This document shows, one piece after another, positions 26,501 to 41,400 of a stretch of 64,000 bases of DNA. The DNA lies in assembly GCA_023634235.1 (NCBI GenBank), contig JAMKCF010000001.1:18262758-18326757 (forward strand), given 5' to 3'. The first letter of the stretch is position 1, and each line of letters opens with the position of its first letter. The position numbers and the translations under genes are program-made. The notes under the pieces are model-generated. The model saw only the letters and a program-made list of their open reading frames with translations. It did no database searches and was not told where the DNA came from. This stretch comes from Pisaster brevispinus (lineage: Eukaryota; Echinodermata; Asteroidea; Forcipulatida; Asteriidae).

Positions 26501-29500
26501 TGTGTTTTTTCATTACCTACACTTACGGAATAAACAATAAGTGTGTATATCCACTACCTAGAAAAACGGGACAAACAAACAGTATGTATGTTTTTTCATT
26601 ACCTACACTTACGGAATAAACAATTACTCTGTATATCAACTACCTAGAATAACGGGACGAACAAACAGTGTGTATGTCCACTACCGACATTTACGGGACA
26701 AAGAATTAGTGTGTATAGCCACTACCTACTATTACGGGACAAAAAACAGTGTGTATGTCCACTACCTATAATTACAGGACAAATAAACAGCCTTGTATGT
26801 CCACTTCCTACGATTAAGGGACAAACAAACAGTGTGTATGTCCACTACCTACGATTACGGGACAAACAAACAGTATACATGTCCAATTAAAAATCTAAAA
26901 TTACGGAACAAACAAAAGGTATGTATGTTCATTACCGACAATTACGGGACGAACAAACAGTGTGTATATCCACTACCTACAGTTACAGGGCAAACATATA
27001 GTGTGTATGTCCATTACCTAAAATTACAGGGCAAACAAAAAGTGTGTAAGTACTGTACCTACAATAACGGGACAAACAAACAGTATGAATATTTTACTAC
27101 CGACAATTACGGGACAAACAACCAGTGTGTATGTCCACTACCAACAATTACGGGACAAACAAACTGTTTATTTGTTTCGCTACCGACGATTACGGGACAA
27201 ACAAAGAGTCTGTATGCCCACCACCTGCAATTACAGTGCAAACAAACAGTCTGTATGCCCACTTGCTGTAAAATAAGGCAAACTAATAGTGTGTAAATAC
27301 TGTACCTACAATTACGGGACAAACAAACAGTGTATATGTCCATTACTTTCATTTACGGGTCCAACAAACAGCATGTGTGTGCACTACCTAAAATTACGGG
27401 ACAAACAAAAAGTATGTATGTTTCACTACAGACAAAGACGGGACGAACGAACAGTGTGTAAGTTCATTACCTACAACTACAGGGCAAACAATCAGTGTGT
27501 ATATCCACTACCTACAGTTACAGGGCAAACATATAGTGTGTATGTCCACTACCTAAAATTACAGGGCAAACAAAAAGTGTGTAAGTACTGTACCTACAAT
27601 AACGGGACAAACAAACAGTATGTATATTTTACTACCGACAATTACGGGACAAACAACCAGTTTGTATGTCCACTGCCAACAATTACGGGACAAACAAACA
27701 GTTTATTTGTTTCGCTACCGACAATTACGGGACAAACAAAGAGTCTGTATGCCCACCACCTGCAATTACAGTGCAAACAAACAGTCTGTATGCCCACTTG
27801 CTGTAAAATGGTGCAAACTAATAGTGTGTAACTACTGTACCTACAATTACGGGACAAACAAACAGTGTATATGTCCATTACTTTCATTTACGGGTCCAAC
27901 TAACAGCATGTGTGTGCACTACCTAAAATTACGGGACAAACAAAAAGTATGTATGTTTCACTACAGACAAAGACGGGACGAACGAACAGTGTGTAAGTTC
28001 ATTACCTACAACTACAGGGCAAACAAACAGTGTGTATATCCACTACCTACAGTTACAGGGCAAACAAAAAGTGTGTATGTCCACTACCTAGAATTACAGG
28101 GCAAACAAACAGTGTGTAACAGCTGTACCTCTAATTGCGGGACAAACAAACAGTGTGTATGTCCACAACCTACAATTACGGGACAAACAAACAGTGTGTA
28201 TGTCCACCACCTACAATTGTGGGACAAATAAAAAGTGTGTATGTCCACTACTTACGATTACAGGGCAAAAAAAACAGTGTGTAACTGCTGTACCTACAAT
28301 TACGGGACAAACAAACAGTGTGTATGTTTCACTACCGACAATTACGGGACAAACAAACAGTGTGTATGTCCACAACCTACAATTACGGGACTAACAAACA
28401 GTGTGTTTGTCCACCACCTAAATTATGGGACAAATAAAAAGTGTGTATGTCCACTACTTACAATTACAGGGCAAATAAGAAGGGTGTATGTCCACTTCCT
28501 ACAATAACGGGTTACACAAACAGTTAACATGTCCACTAGCTACAGTTACGGGACAAACAAACAGTGTGTATGTTCACTGCCGACAATTACGGGAAAAACA
28601 AACAGTGTGTATTTCCACACCCTAAATTTACGGGCCAAACAATTTAATTAGTGTGTTTACAATCCACTATATTCATTTACGGGACGAACAAATAGTATGT
28701 ATGTCCACTACCATTACGGGACGAACAAACAGTTAGTATGTCCATTACCGACATTTACGGGACAAACAATTACTGTGTATAGTCACTACCTACAATTACG
28801 GGACAAACAAACAGTGTGTATGTCCACTACTTACAATTACGGGATAAAACAAACAGTGTGTCTGTCCACTAACCAACATTTACGGGTCAAAAAAACAGTA
28901 TGTATGTCCACTACCGACAATTAAGGGAAAAAGAATTAGTGTGTATAGCCACTACCTTATTTACGGGACAAACAAACAGTGTGTACGTCCACTGCCTACA
29001 ATTACGGGACAAACAAACAGTATACATGTCCACTACGTAAAATTACGGTACAAACAAAAGGTATGTATGTTTCACTACTGACAACTACGGGACGAACGAA
29101 CAGTGTGTAAGTCCAAAACCTACAACTACAGGGCAAACAAACAGTGTGTATATCCAATACCTACAGTTACAGGGCAAACAAAAAGTGTGTATGTCCACTA
29201 CCTACAATTACAGGGCAAACAAACAGTGTGTAACAGCTGTACCTACAATTACGGGACAAACAAACAGTGTGTATATCCACAACCTACAATTACGGGACAA
29301 ACAAACAGTGTGTATGTCCACCACCTATAATTACGGGACAAATAAAAAGTGTGTATGTCCACTACTTACGATTACAGGGCAAACAAACAGTGTGTAACTG
29401 CTGTACCTACAATTACTGGACAAACAAACAGTGGGTATGTTTCACTACCGACAATTACGGGACAAACAAACAGTGTGTATGTCCAAAACCTACAACTACA

Positions 29501-32500
29501 GGGCAAACAAACAGTCTGTATGTACACTACCGACATTTACGGGACAAAGAATTAGTGTGTATAGCCACTACCTACAATAAGGGGACAAACAAACAGTGTG
29601 TATGTCCACTACTTACAACTACAGGGCAAACAAACAGTGTGTATGTCAACCACTTACAATTACGGGACAAACAAAAAGTATGCATGTCCACTACCTACAA
29701 TTACGGGACAAAAACCAGTGTGTATGTCCACTTCCTACGATTACAGGACAAACAAACAGTGTGTATATCCACTACCTACAATTACGGGACAAACAATTAG
29801 TGGGTATAGTCACTACCTACAATTACGAGACAAACAAACAGTGTGTATGTCCACTACTTACAATTACGGGATAAAACAAACAGTGTGTCTGTCCACTAAC
29901 CAACATTTACGGGTCAAACAAACAGTGTGTATGTCCACTAACCAACATTTACGGGTCAAACAAACAGCGTGTATGTCCACTACTTACAATTACGGGACGA
30001 ACAAACAGTGTGTATGCCCACCACCTGCAATTACAGTGCAAACAAACAGTCTGTATTCCCACTTGCTGTAAAATGGGGCAAACTAACAGTGTGTAACAGC
30101 TGTACCTACAATTACGGGACAAACAAACAGTGTGTATATCCACTACCTACAGTTACAGGGCAAACATATAGTGTGTATGTCCACTACCTAAAATTACAGG
30201 GCAAACAAAAAGTGTGTAAGTACTGTACCTACAATAACGGGACAAACAAACAGTATGTATATTTTACTACCGACAATTACGGGACAAACAACCAGTTTGT
30301 ATGTCCACTGCCAACAATTACGGGACAAACAAACAGTTTATTTGTTTCGCTACCGACGATTACGGGACAAACAAAGAGTCTGTATGCCCACCACCTGCAA
30401 TTACAGTGCAAACAAACAGTCTGTATGCCCACTTGCTGTAAAATGGTGCAAACTAATAGTGTGTAACTACTGTACCTACAATTACGGGACAAACAAACAG
30501 TGTATATGTCCATTACTTTCATTTACGGGTCCAACTAACAGCATGTGTGTGCACTCCTTAAAATTACGGGACAAACAAAAAGTATGTATGTTTCACTACA
30601 GACAAAGACGGGACGAACGAACAGTGTGTAAGTTCATTACCTACAACTACAGGGCAAACAAACAGTGTGTATATCCACTACCTACAGTTACAGGGCAAAC
30701 AAAAAGTGTGTATGTCCACTACCTAGAATTACAGGGCAAACAAACAGTGTGTAACAGCTGTACCTCTAATTGCGGGACAAACAAACAGTGTGTATGTCCA
30801 CAACCTACAATTACGGGACAAACAAACAGTGTGTATGTCCACCACCTACAATTGTGGGACAAATAAAAAGTGTGTATGTCCACTACTTACGATTACAGGG
30901 CAAAAAAAACAGTGTGTAACTGCTGTACCTACAATTACGGGACAAACAAACAGTGTGTATGTTTCACTACCGACAATTACGGGACAAACAAACAGTGTGT
31001 ATGTCCACAACCTACAATTACGGGACTAACAAACAGTGTGTTTGTCCACCACCTAAATTATGGGACAAATAAAAAGTGTGTATGTCCACTACTTACAATT
31101 ACAGGGCAAATAAGAAGGGTGTATGTCCACTTCCTACAATAACGGGTTACACAAACAGTTAACATGTCCACTAGCTACAGTTACGGGACAAACAAACAGT
31201 GTGTATGTTCACTGCCGACAATTACGGGAAAAACAAACAGTGTGTATTTCCACGCCCTAAATTTACGGGCCAAACAATTTAATTAGTGTGTTTACAATCC
31301 ACTATATTCATTTACGGGACGAACAAATAGTATGTATGTCCACTACCATTACGGGACGAACAAACAGTTAGTATGTCCATTACCGACATTTACGGGACAA
31401 ACAATTACTGTGTATAGTCACTACCTACAATTACGGGACAAACAAACAGTGTGTATGTCCACTACTTACAATTACGGGATAAAACAAACAGTGTGTCTGT
31501 CCACTAACCAACATTTACGGGTCAAAAAAACAGTATGTATGTCCACTACCGACAATTAAGGGAAAAAGAATTAGTGTGTATAGCCACTACCTTATTTACG
31601 GGACAAACAAACAGTGTGTACGTCCACTGCCTACAATTACGGGACAAACAAACAGTATACATGTCCACTACGTAAAATTACGGTACAAACAAAAGGTATG
31701 TATGTTTCACTACTGACAACTACGGGACGAACGAACAGTGTGTAAGTCCAAAACCTACAACTACAGGGCAAACAAACAGTGTGTATATCCAATACCTACA
31801 GTTACAGGGCAAACAAAAAGTGTGTATGTCCACTACCTACAATTACAGGGCAAACAAACAGTGTGTAACAGCTGTACCTACAATTACGGGACAAACAAAC
31901 AGTGTGTATATCCACAACCTACAATTACGGGACAAACAAACAGTGTGTATGTCCACCACCTATAATTACGGGACAAATAAAAAGTGTGTATGTCCACTAC
32001 TTACGATTACAGGGCAAACAAACAGTGTGTAACTGCTGTACCTACAATTACTGGACAAACAAACAGTGGGTATGTTTCACTACCGACAATTACGGGACAA
32101 ACAAACAGTGTGTATGTCCAAAACCTACAATTACGGTACAAACAAACAGTGTGTCTGTCCACCACCTACAATTATGGGACAAATAAAAAGTGTGTATGTC
32201 CACTACTTACGATTACAGGGCAAATAAGAAGGGTGTTTGTCCACTTCCTACAATAACGGGTCACACAAACAGTTTACATGTCCACTAGCTACAATTACGG
32301 GACAAACAAACAGTGTGTATGTTCACTGCCGACAATACGGGAAAAACAAACAGTGTATATTTCCACGCCCTAAATGTACGGGCCAAACAATTTAATTAGT
32401 GTGTTTACGATCCACTCTATATATTTACGGGTCGAACAAACAGTGTGTATTTCCACTACTGACAATTACGGGACGAACAAACAGTTAGTATGTCCATTAC

Positions 32501-35500
32501 CGACATTTATGGGACAAACGATTAGTGTGTATAGTCACTACCTACAATTACGGGACAAACAAACAGTGTGTATGTCCACTACTTACAATTACTGGATAAA
32601 ACAAACAGTGTGTCTGTCCACTAACCAACATTTACGGGTCAAACAAACAGGGTGTCTGTCCACTAACCAACATTTACGGGTCAAACAAACAGGGTGTCTG
32701 TCCACTAACCAACATTTACGGGTCAAACAAACAGTATGTATGTCCACTACCGACAATTAAGGGACAAAGAATTAGTGCGTATAGTCACTACCTACAATTA
32801 CGGGACAAACAAATAGTGTGTATGTCCACTACTTACAATTACTGGATAAAACAAAGTGTGTTTTTTCATTACCTACACTTACGGAATAAACAATAAGTGT
32901 GTATATCCACTACCTAGAAAAACGGGACAAACAAACAGTATGTATGTTTTTTCATTACCTACACTTACGGAATAAACAATTACTCTGTATATCAACTACC
33001 TAGAATAACGGGACGAACAAACAGTGTGTATGTCCACTACCGACATTTACGGGACAAAGAATTAGTGTGTATAGCCACTACCTACTATTACGGGACAAAA
33101 AACAGTGTGTATGTCCACTACCTATAATTACAGGACAAATAAACAGCCTTGTATGTCCACTTCCTACGATTAAGGGACAAACAAACAGTGTGTATGTCCA
33201 CTACCTACGATTACGGGACAAACAAACAGTATACATGTCCAATTAAAAATCTAAAATTACGGAACAAACAAAAGGTATGTATGTTCATTACCGACAATTA
33301 CGGGACGAACAAACAGTGTGTATATCCACTACCTACAGTTACAGGGCAAACATATAGTGTGTATGTCCATTACCTAAAATTACAGGGCAAACAAAAAGTG
33401 TGTAAGTACTGTACCTACAATAACGGGACAAACAAACAGTATGAATATTTTACTACCGACAATTACGGGACAAACAACCAGTGTGTATGTCCACTACCAA
33501 CAATTACGGGACAAACAAACTGTTTATTTGTTTCGCTACCGACGATTACGGGACAAACAAAGAGTCTGTATGCCCACCACCTGCAATTACAGTGCAAACA
33601 AACAGTCTGTATGCCCACTTGCTGTAAAATAAGGCAAACTAATAGTGTGTAAATACTGTACCTACAATTACGGGACAAACAAACAGTGTATATGTCCATT
33701 ACTTTCATTTACGGGTCCAACAAACAGCATGTGTGTGCACTACCTAAAATTACGGGACAAACAAAAAGTATGTATGTTTCACTACAGACAAAGACGGGAC
33801 GAACGAACAGTGTGTAAGTTCATTACCTACAACTACAGGGCAAACAATCAGTGTGTATATCCACTACCTACAGTTACAGGGCAAACATATAGTGTGTATG
33901 TCCACTACCTAAAATTACAGGGCAAACAAAAAGTGTGTAAGTACTGTACCTACAATAACGGGACAAACAAACAGTATGTATATTTTACTACCGACAATTA
34001 CGGGACAAACAACCAGTTTGTATGTCCACTGCCAACAATTACGGGACAAACAAACAGTTTATTTGTTTCGCTACCGACAATTACGGGACAAACAAAGAGT
34101 CTGTATGCCCACCACCTGCAATTACAGTGCAAACAAACAGTCTGTATGCCCACTTGCTGTAAAATGGTGCAAACTAATAGTGTGTAACTACTGTACCTAC
34201 AATTACGGGACAAACAAACAGTGTATATGTCCATTACTTTCATTTACGGGTCCAACTAACAGCATGTGTGTGCACTACCTAAAATTACGGGACAAACAAA
34301 AAGTATGTATGTTTCACTACAGACAAAGACGGGACGAACGAACAGTGTGTAAGTTCATTACCTACAACTACAGGGCAAACAAACAGTGTGTATATCCACT
34401 ACCTACAGTTACAGGGCAAACAAAAAGTGTGTATGTCCACTACCTAGAATTACAGGGCAAACAAACAGTGTGTAACAGCTGTACCTCTAATTGCGGGACA
34501 AACAAACAGTGTGTATGTCCACAACCTACAATTACGGGACAAACAAACAGTGTGTATGTCCACCACCTACAATTGTGGGACAAATAAAAAGTGTGTATGT
34601 CCACTACTTACGATTACAGGGCAAAAAAAACAGTGTGTAACTGCTGTACCTACAATTACGGGACAAACAAACAGTGTGTATGTTTCACTACCGACAATTA
34701 CGGGACAAACAAACAGTGTGTATGTCCACAACCTACAATTACGGGACTAACAAACAGTGTGTTTGTCCACCACCTAAATTATGGGACAAATAAAAAGTGT
34801 GTATGTCCACTACTTACAATTACAGGGCAAATAAGAAGGGTGTATGTCCACTTCCTACAATAACGGGTTACACAAACAGTTAACATGTCCACTAGCTACA
34901 GTTACGGGACAAACAAACAGTGTGTATGTTCACTGCCGACAATTACGGGAAAAACAAACAGTGTGTATTTCCACACCCTAAATTTACGGGCCAAACAATT
35001 TAATTAGTGTGTTTACAATCCACTATATTCATTTACGGGACGAACAAATAGTATGTATGTCCACTACCATTACGGGACGAACAAACAGTTAGTATGTCCA
35101 TTACCGACATTTACGGGACAAACAATTACTGTGTATAGTCACTACCTACAATTACGGGACAAACAAACAGTGTGTATGTCCACTACTTACAATTACGGGA
35201 TAAAACAAACAGTGTGTCTGTCCACTAACCAACATTTACGGGTCAAAAAAACAGTATGTATGTCCACTACCGACAATTAAGGGAAAAAGAATTAGTGTGT
35301 ATAGCCACTACCTTATTTACGGGACAAACAAACAGTGTGTACGTCCACTGCCTACAATTACGGGACAAACAAACAGTATACATGTCCACTACGTAAAATT
35401 ACGGTACAAACAAAAGGTATGTATGTTTCACTACTGACAACTACGGGACGAACGAACAGTGTGTAAGTCCAAAACCTACAACTACAGGGCAAACAAACAG

Positions 35501-38500
35501 TGTGTATATCCAATACCTACAGTTACAGGGCAAACAAAAAGTGTGTATGTCCACTACCTACAATTACAGGGCAAACAAACAGTGTGTAACAGCTGTACCT
35601 ACAATTACGGGACAAACAAACAGTGTGTATATCCACAACCTACAATTACGGGACAAACAAACAGTGTGTATGTCCACCACCTATAATTACGGGACAAATA
35701 AAAAGTGTGTATGTCCACTACTTACGATTACAGGGCAAACAAACAGTGTGTAACTGCTGTACCTACAATTACTGGACAAACAAACAGTGGGTATGTTTCA
35801 CTACCGACAATTACGGGACAAACAAACAGTGTGTATGTCCAAAACCTACAATTACGGTACAAACAAACAGTGTGTCTGTCCACCACCTACAATTATGGGA
35901 CAAATAAAAAGTGTGTATGTCCACTACTTACGATTACAGGGCAAATAAGAAGGGTGTTTGTCCACTTCCTACAATAACGGGTCACACAAACAGTTTACAT
36001 GTCCACTAGCTACAATTACGGGACAAACAAACAGTGTGTATGTTCACTGCCGACAATACGGGAAAAACAAACAGTGTATATTTCCACGCCCTAAATGTAC
36101 GGGCCAAACAATTTAATTAGTGTGTTTACGATCCACTCTATATATTTACGGGTCGAACAAACAGTGTGTATTTCCACTACTGACAATTACGGGACGAACA
36201 AACAGTTAGTATGTCCATTACCGACATTTATGGGACAAACGATTAGTGTGTATAGTCACTACCTACAATTACGGGACAAACAAACAGTGTGTATGTCCAC
36301 TACTTACAATTACTGGATAAAACAAACAGTGTGTCTGTCCACTAACCAACATTTACGGGTCAAACAAACAGGGTGTCTGTCCACTAACCAACATTTACGG
36401 GTCAAACAAACAGGGTGTCTGTCCACTAACCAACATTTACGGGTCAAACAAACAGTATGTATGTCCACTACCGACAATTAAGGGACAAAGAATTAGTGCG
36501 TATAGTCACTACCTACAATTACGGGACAAACAAATAGTGTGTATGTCCACTACTTACAATTACTGGATAAAACAAAGTGTGTTTTTTCATTACCTACACT
36601 TACGGAATAAACAATAAGTGTGTATATCCACTACCTAGAAAAACGGGACAAACAAACAGTATGTATGTTTTTTCATTACCTACACTTACGGAATAAACAA
36701 TTACTCTGTATATCAACTACCTAGAATAACGGGACGAACAAACAGTGTGTATGTCCACTACCGACATTTACGGGACAAAGAATTAGTGTGTATAGCCACT
36801 ACCTACTATTACGGGACAAAAAACAGTGTGTATGTCCACTACCTATAATTACAGGACAAATAAACAGCCTTGTATGTCCACTTCCTACGATTAAGGGACA
36901 AACAAACAGTGTGTATGTCCACTACCTACGATTACGGGACAAACAAACAGTATACATGTCCAATTAAAAATCTAAAATTACGGAACAAACAAAAGGTATG
37001 TATGTTCATTACCGACAATTACGGGACGAACAAACAGTGTGTATATCCACTACCTACAGTTACAGGGCAAACATATAGTGTGTATGTCCATTACCTAAAA
37101 TTACAGGGCAAACAAAAAGTGTGTAAGTACTGTACCTACAATAACGGGACAAACAAACAGTATGAATATTTTACTACCGACAATTACGGGACAAACAACC
37201 AGTGTGTATGTCCACTACCAACAATTACGGGACAAACAAACTGTTTATTTGTTTCGCTACCGACGATTACGGGACAAACAAAGAGTCTGTATGCCCACCA
37301 CCTGCAATTACAGTGCAAACAAACAGTCTGTATGCCCACTTGCTGTAAAATAAGGCAAACTAATAGTGTGTAAATACTGTACCTACAATTACGGGACAAA
37401 CAAACAGTGTATATGTCCATTACTTTCATTTACGGGTCCAACAAACAGCATGTGTGTGCACTACCTAAAATTACGGGACAAACAAAAAGTATGTATGTTT
37501 CACTACAGACAAAGACGGGACGAACGAACAGTGTGTAAGTTCATTACCTACAACTACAGGGCAAACAATCAGTGTGTATATCCACTACCTACAGTTACAG
37601 GGCAAACATATAGTGTGTATGTCCACTACCTAAAATTACAGGGCAAACAAAAAGTGTGTAAGTACTGTACCTACAATAACGGGACAAACAAACAGTATGT
37701 ATATTTTACTACCGACAATTACGGGACAAACAACCAGTTTGTATGTCCACTGCCAACAATTACGGGACAAACAAACAGTTTATTTGTTTCGCTACCGACG
37801 ATTACGGGACAAACAAAGAGTCTGTATGCCCACCACCTGCAATTACAGTGCAAACAAACAGTCTGTATGCCCACTTGCTGTAAAATGGTGCAAACTAATA
37901 GTGTGTAACTACTGTACCTACAATTACGGGACAAACAAACAGTGTATATGTCCATTACTTTCATTTACGGGTCCAACTAACAGCATGTGTGTGCACTACC
38001 TAAAATTACGGGACAAACAAAAAGTATGTATGTTTCACTACAGACAAAGACGGGACGAACGAACAGTGTGTAAGTTCATTACCTACAACTACAGGGCAAA
38101 CAAACAGTGTGTATATCCACTACCTACAGTTACAGGGCAAACAAAAAGTGTGTATGTCCACTACCTAGAATTACAGGGCAAACAAACAGTGTGTAACAGC
38201 TGTACCTCTAATTGCGGGACAAACAAACAGTGTGTATGTCCACAACCTACAATTACGGGACAAACAAACAGTGTGTATGTCCACCACCTACAATTGTGGG
38301 ACAAATAAAAAGTGTGTATGTCCACTACTTACGATTACAGGGCAAAAAAAACAGTGTGTAACTGCTGTACCTACAATTACGGGACAAACAAACAGTGTGT
38401 ATGTTTCACTACCGACAATTACGGGACAAACAAACAGTGTGTATGTCCACAACCTACAATTACGGGACTAACAAACAGTGTGTTTGTCCACCACCTAAAT

Positions 38501-41400
38501 TATGGGACAAATAAAAAGTGTGTATGTCCACTACTTACAATTACAGGGCAAATAAGAAGGGTGTATGTCCACTTCCTACAATAACGGGTTACACAAACAG
38601 TTAACATGTCCACTAGCTACAGTTACGGGACAAACAAACAGTGTGTATGTTCACTGCCGACAATTACGGGAAAAACAAACAGTGTGTATTTCCACGCCCT
38701 AAATTTACGGGCCAAACAATTTAATTAGTGTGTTTACAATCCACTATATTCATTTACGGGACGAACAAATAGTATGTATGTCCACTACCATTACGGGACG
38801 AACAAACAGTTAGTATGTCCATTACCGACATTTACGGGACAAACAATTACTGTGTATAGTCACTACCTACAATTACGGGACAAACAAACAGTGTGTATGT
38901 CCACTACTTACAATTACGGGATAAAACAAACAGTGTGTCTGTCCACTAACCAACATTTACGGGTCAAAAAAACAGTATGTATGTCCACTACCGACAATTA
39001 AGGGAAAAAGAATTAGTGTGTATAGCCACTACCTTATTTACGGGACAAACAAACAGTGTGTACGTCCACTGCCTACAATTACGGGACAAACAAACAGTAT
39101 ACATGTCCACTACGTAAAATTACGGTACAAACAAAAGGTATGTATGTTTCACTACTGACAACTACGGGACGAACGAACAGTGTGTAAGTCCAAAACCTAC
39201 AACTACAGGGCAAACAAACAGTGTGTATATCCAATACCTACAGTTACAGGGCAAACAAAAAGTGTGTATGTCCACTACCTACAATTACAGGGCAAACAAA
39301 CAGTGTGTAACAGCTGTACCTACAATTACGGGACAAACAAACAGTGTGTATATCCACAACCTACAATTACGGGACAAACAAACAGTGTGTATGTCCACCA
39401 CCTATAATTACGGGACAAATAAAAAGTGTGTATGTCCACTACTTACGATTACAGGGCAAACAAACAGTGTGTAACTGCTGTACCTACAATTACGGGACAA
39501 ACAAACAGTGGGTATGTTTCACTACCGACAATTACGGGACAAACAAACAGTGTGTATGTCCAAAACCTACAATTACGGTACAAACAAACAGTGTGTCTGT
39601 CCACCACCTACAATTATGGGACAAATAAAAAGTGTGTATGTCCACTACTTACGATTACAGGGCAAATAAGAAGGGTGTTTGTCCACTTCCTACAATAACG
39701 GGTCACACAAACAGTTTACATGTCCACTAGCTACAATTACGGGACAAACAAACAGTGTGTATGTTCACTGCCGACAATACGGGAAAAACAAACAGTGTAT
39801 ATTTCCACGCCCTAAATGTACGGGCCAAACAATTTAATTAGTGTGTTTACGATCCACTCTATATATTTACGGGTCGAACAAACAGTGTGTATTTCCACTA
39901 CTGACAATTACGGGACGAACAAACAGTTAGTATGTCCATTACCGACATTTATGGGACAAACGATTAGTGTGTATAGTCACTACCTACAATTACGGGACAA
40001 ACAAACAGTGTGTATGTCCACTACTTACAATTACTGGATAAAACAAACAGTGTGTCTGTCCACTAACCAACATTTACGGGTCAAACAAACAGGGTGTCTG
40101 TCCACTAACCAACATTTACGGGTCAAACAAACAGGGTGTCTGTCCACTAACCAACATTTACGGGTCAAACAAACAGTATGTATGTCCACTACCGACAATT
40201 AAGGGACAAAGAATTAGTGCGTATAGTCACTACCTACAATTACGGGACAAACAAATAGTGTGTATGTCCACTACTTACAATTACTGGATAAAACAAAGTG
40301 TGTTTTTTCATTACCTACACTTACGGAATAAACAATAAGTGTGTATATCCACTACCTAGAAAAACGAGACAAACAAACAGTATGTATGTTTTTTCATTAC
40401 CTACACTTACGGAATAAACAATTACTCTGTATACCAACTACCTAGAATAACGGGACGAACAAACAGTGTGTATGTCCACTACCGACATTTACGGGACAAA
40501 GAATTAGTGTGTATAGCCACTACCTACTATTACGGGACAAAAAACAGTGTGTATGTCCACTACCTATAATTACAGGACAAATAAACAGCCTTGTATGTCC
40601 ACTTCCTACGATTAAGGGACAAACAAACAGTGTTGTATGTCCACTACCTACGATTACGGGACAAACAAACAGTATACATGTCCAATTAAAAATCTAAAAT
40701 TACGGAACAAACAAAAGGTATGTATGTTCATTACCGACAATTACGGGACGAACAAACAGTGTGTATATCCACTACCTACAGTTACAGGGCAAACATATAG
40801 TGTGTATGTCCATTACCTAAAATTACAGGGCAAACAAAAAGTGTGTAAGTACTGTACCTACAATAACGGGACAAACAAACAGTATGAATATTTTACTACC
40901 GACAATTACGGGACAAACAACCAGTGTGTATGTCCACTACCAACAATTACGGGACAAACAAACTTTATTTGTTTCGCTACCGACGATTACGGGACAAACA
41001 AAGAGTCTGTATGCCCACCACCTGCAATTACAGTGCAAACAAACAGTCTGTATGCCCACTTGCTGTAAAATAAGGCAAACTAATAGTGTGTAAATACTGT
41101 ACCTACAATTACGGGACAAACAAACAGTGTATATGTCCATTACTTTCATTTACGGGTCCAACAAACAGCATGTGTGTGCACTACCTAAAATTACGGGACA
41201 AACAAAAAGTATGTATGTTTCACTACAGACAAAGACGGGACGAACGAACAGTGTGTAAGTTCATTACCTACAACTACAGGGCAAACAATCAGTGTGTATA
41301 TCCACTACCTACAGTTACAGGACAAACAAAAAATGTGTATGTCCACTACTTAGAATTACAGGGCAAACAAACAGTGTGTAACAGCTGTACCTACAATTGC
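23600..41400 (+). repeat. 3,721-bp higher-order repeat and 6,356-bp duplication in the satellite
   Basis: Identical runs of variant monomers start at 24434, 28155, 30790, 34511 and 38232: spacing 3721, 2635, 3721 and 3721 bp. Other markers (24976, 28697, 31332, 35053, 38774) give the same spacings. Markers at 26018, 32374, 36095 and 39816 are missing from the shortened copy. Rare variants pair copies 6,356 bp apart, showing a later duplication of a 3721+2635 block. In the short copy, sequence at about 29.49-30.07 kb matches 23.2-23.7 kb, which places the recombination joint near 29.49 kb. Confidence 0.85.

Noticed and set aside
9412..41149. Minus-strand ORFs starting MKV(V/M)DIYTVCLSRNCRYS recurring every few kb
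   Set aside because: They mark the divergent monomer block of each higher-order unit, read in reverse; not genes.
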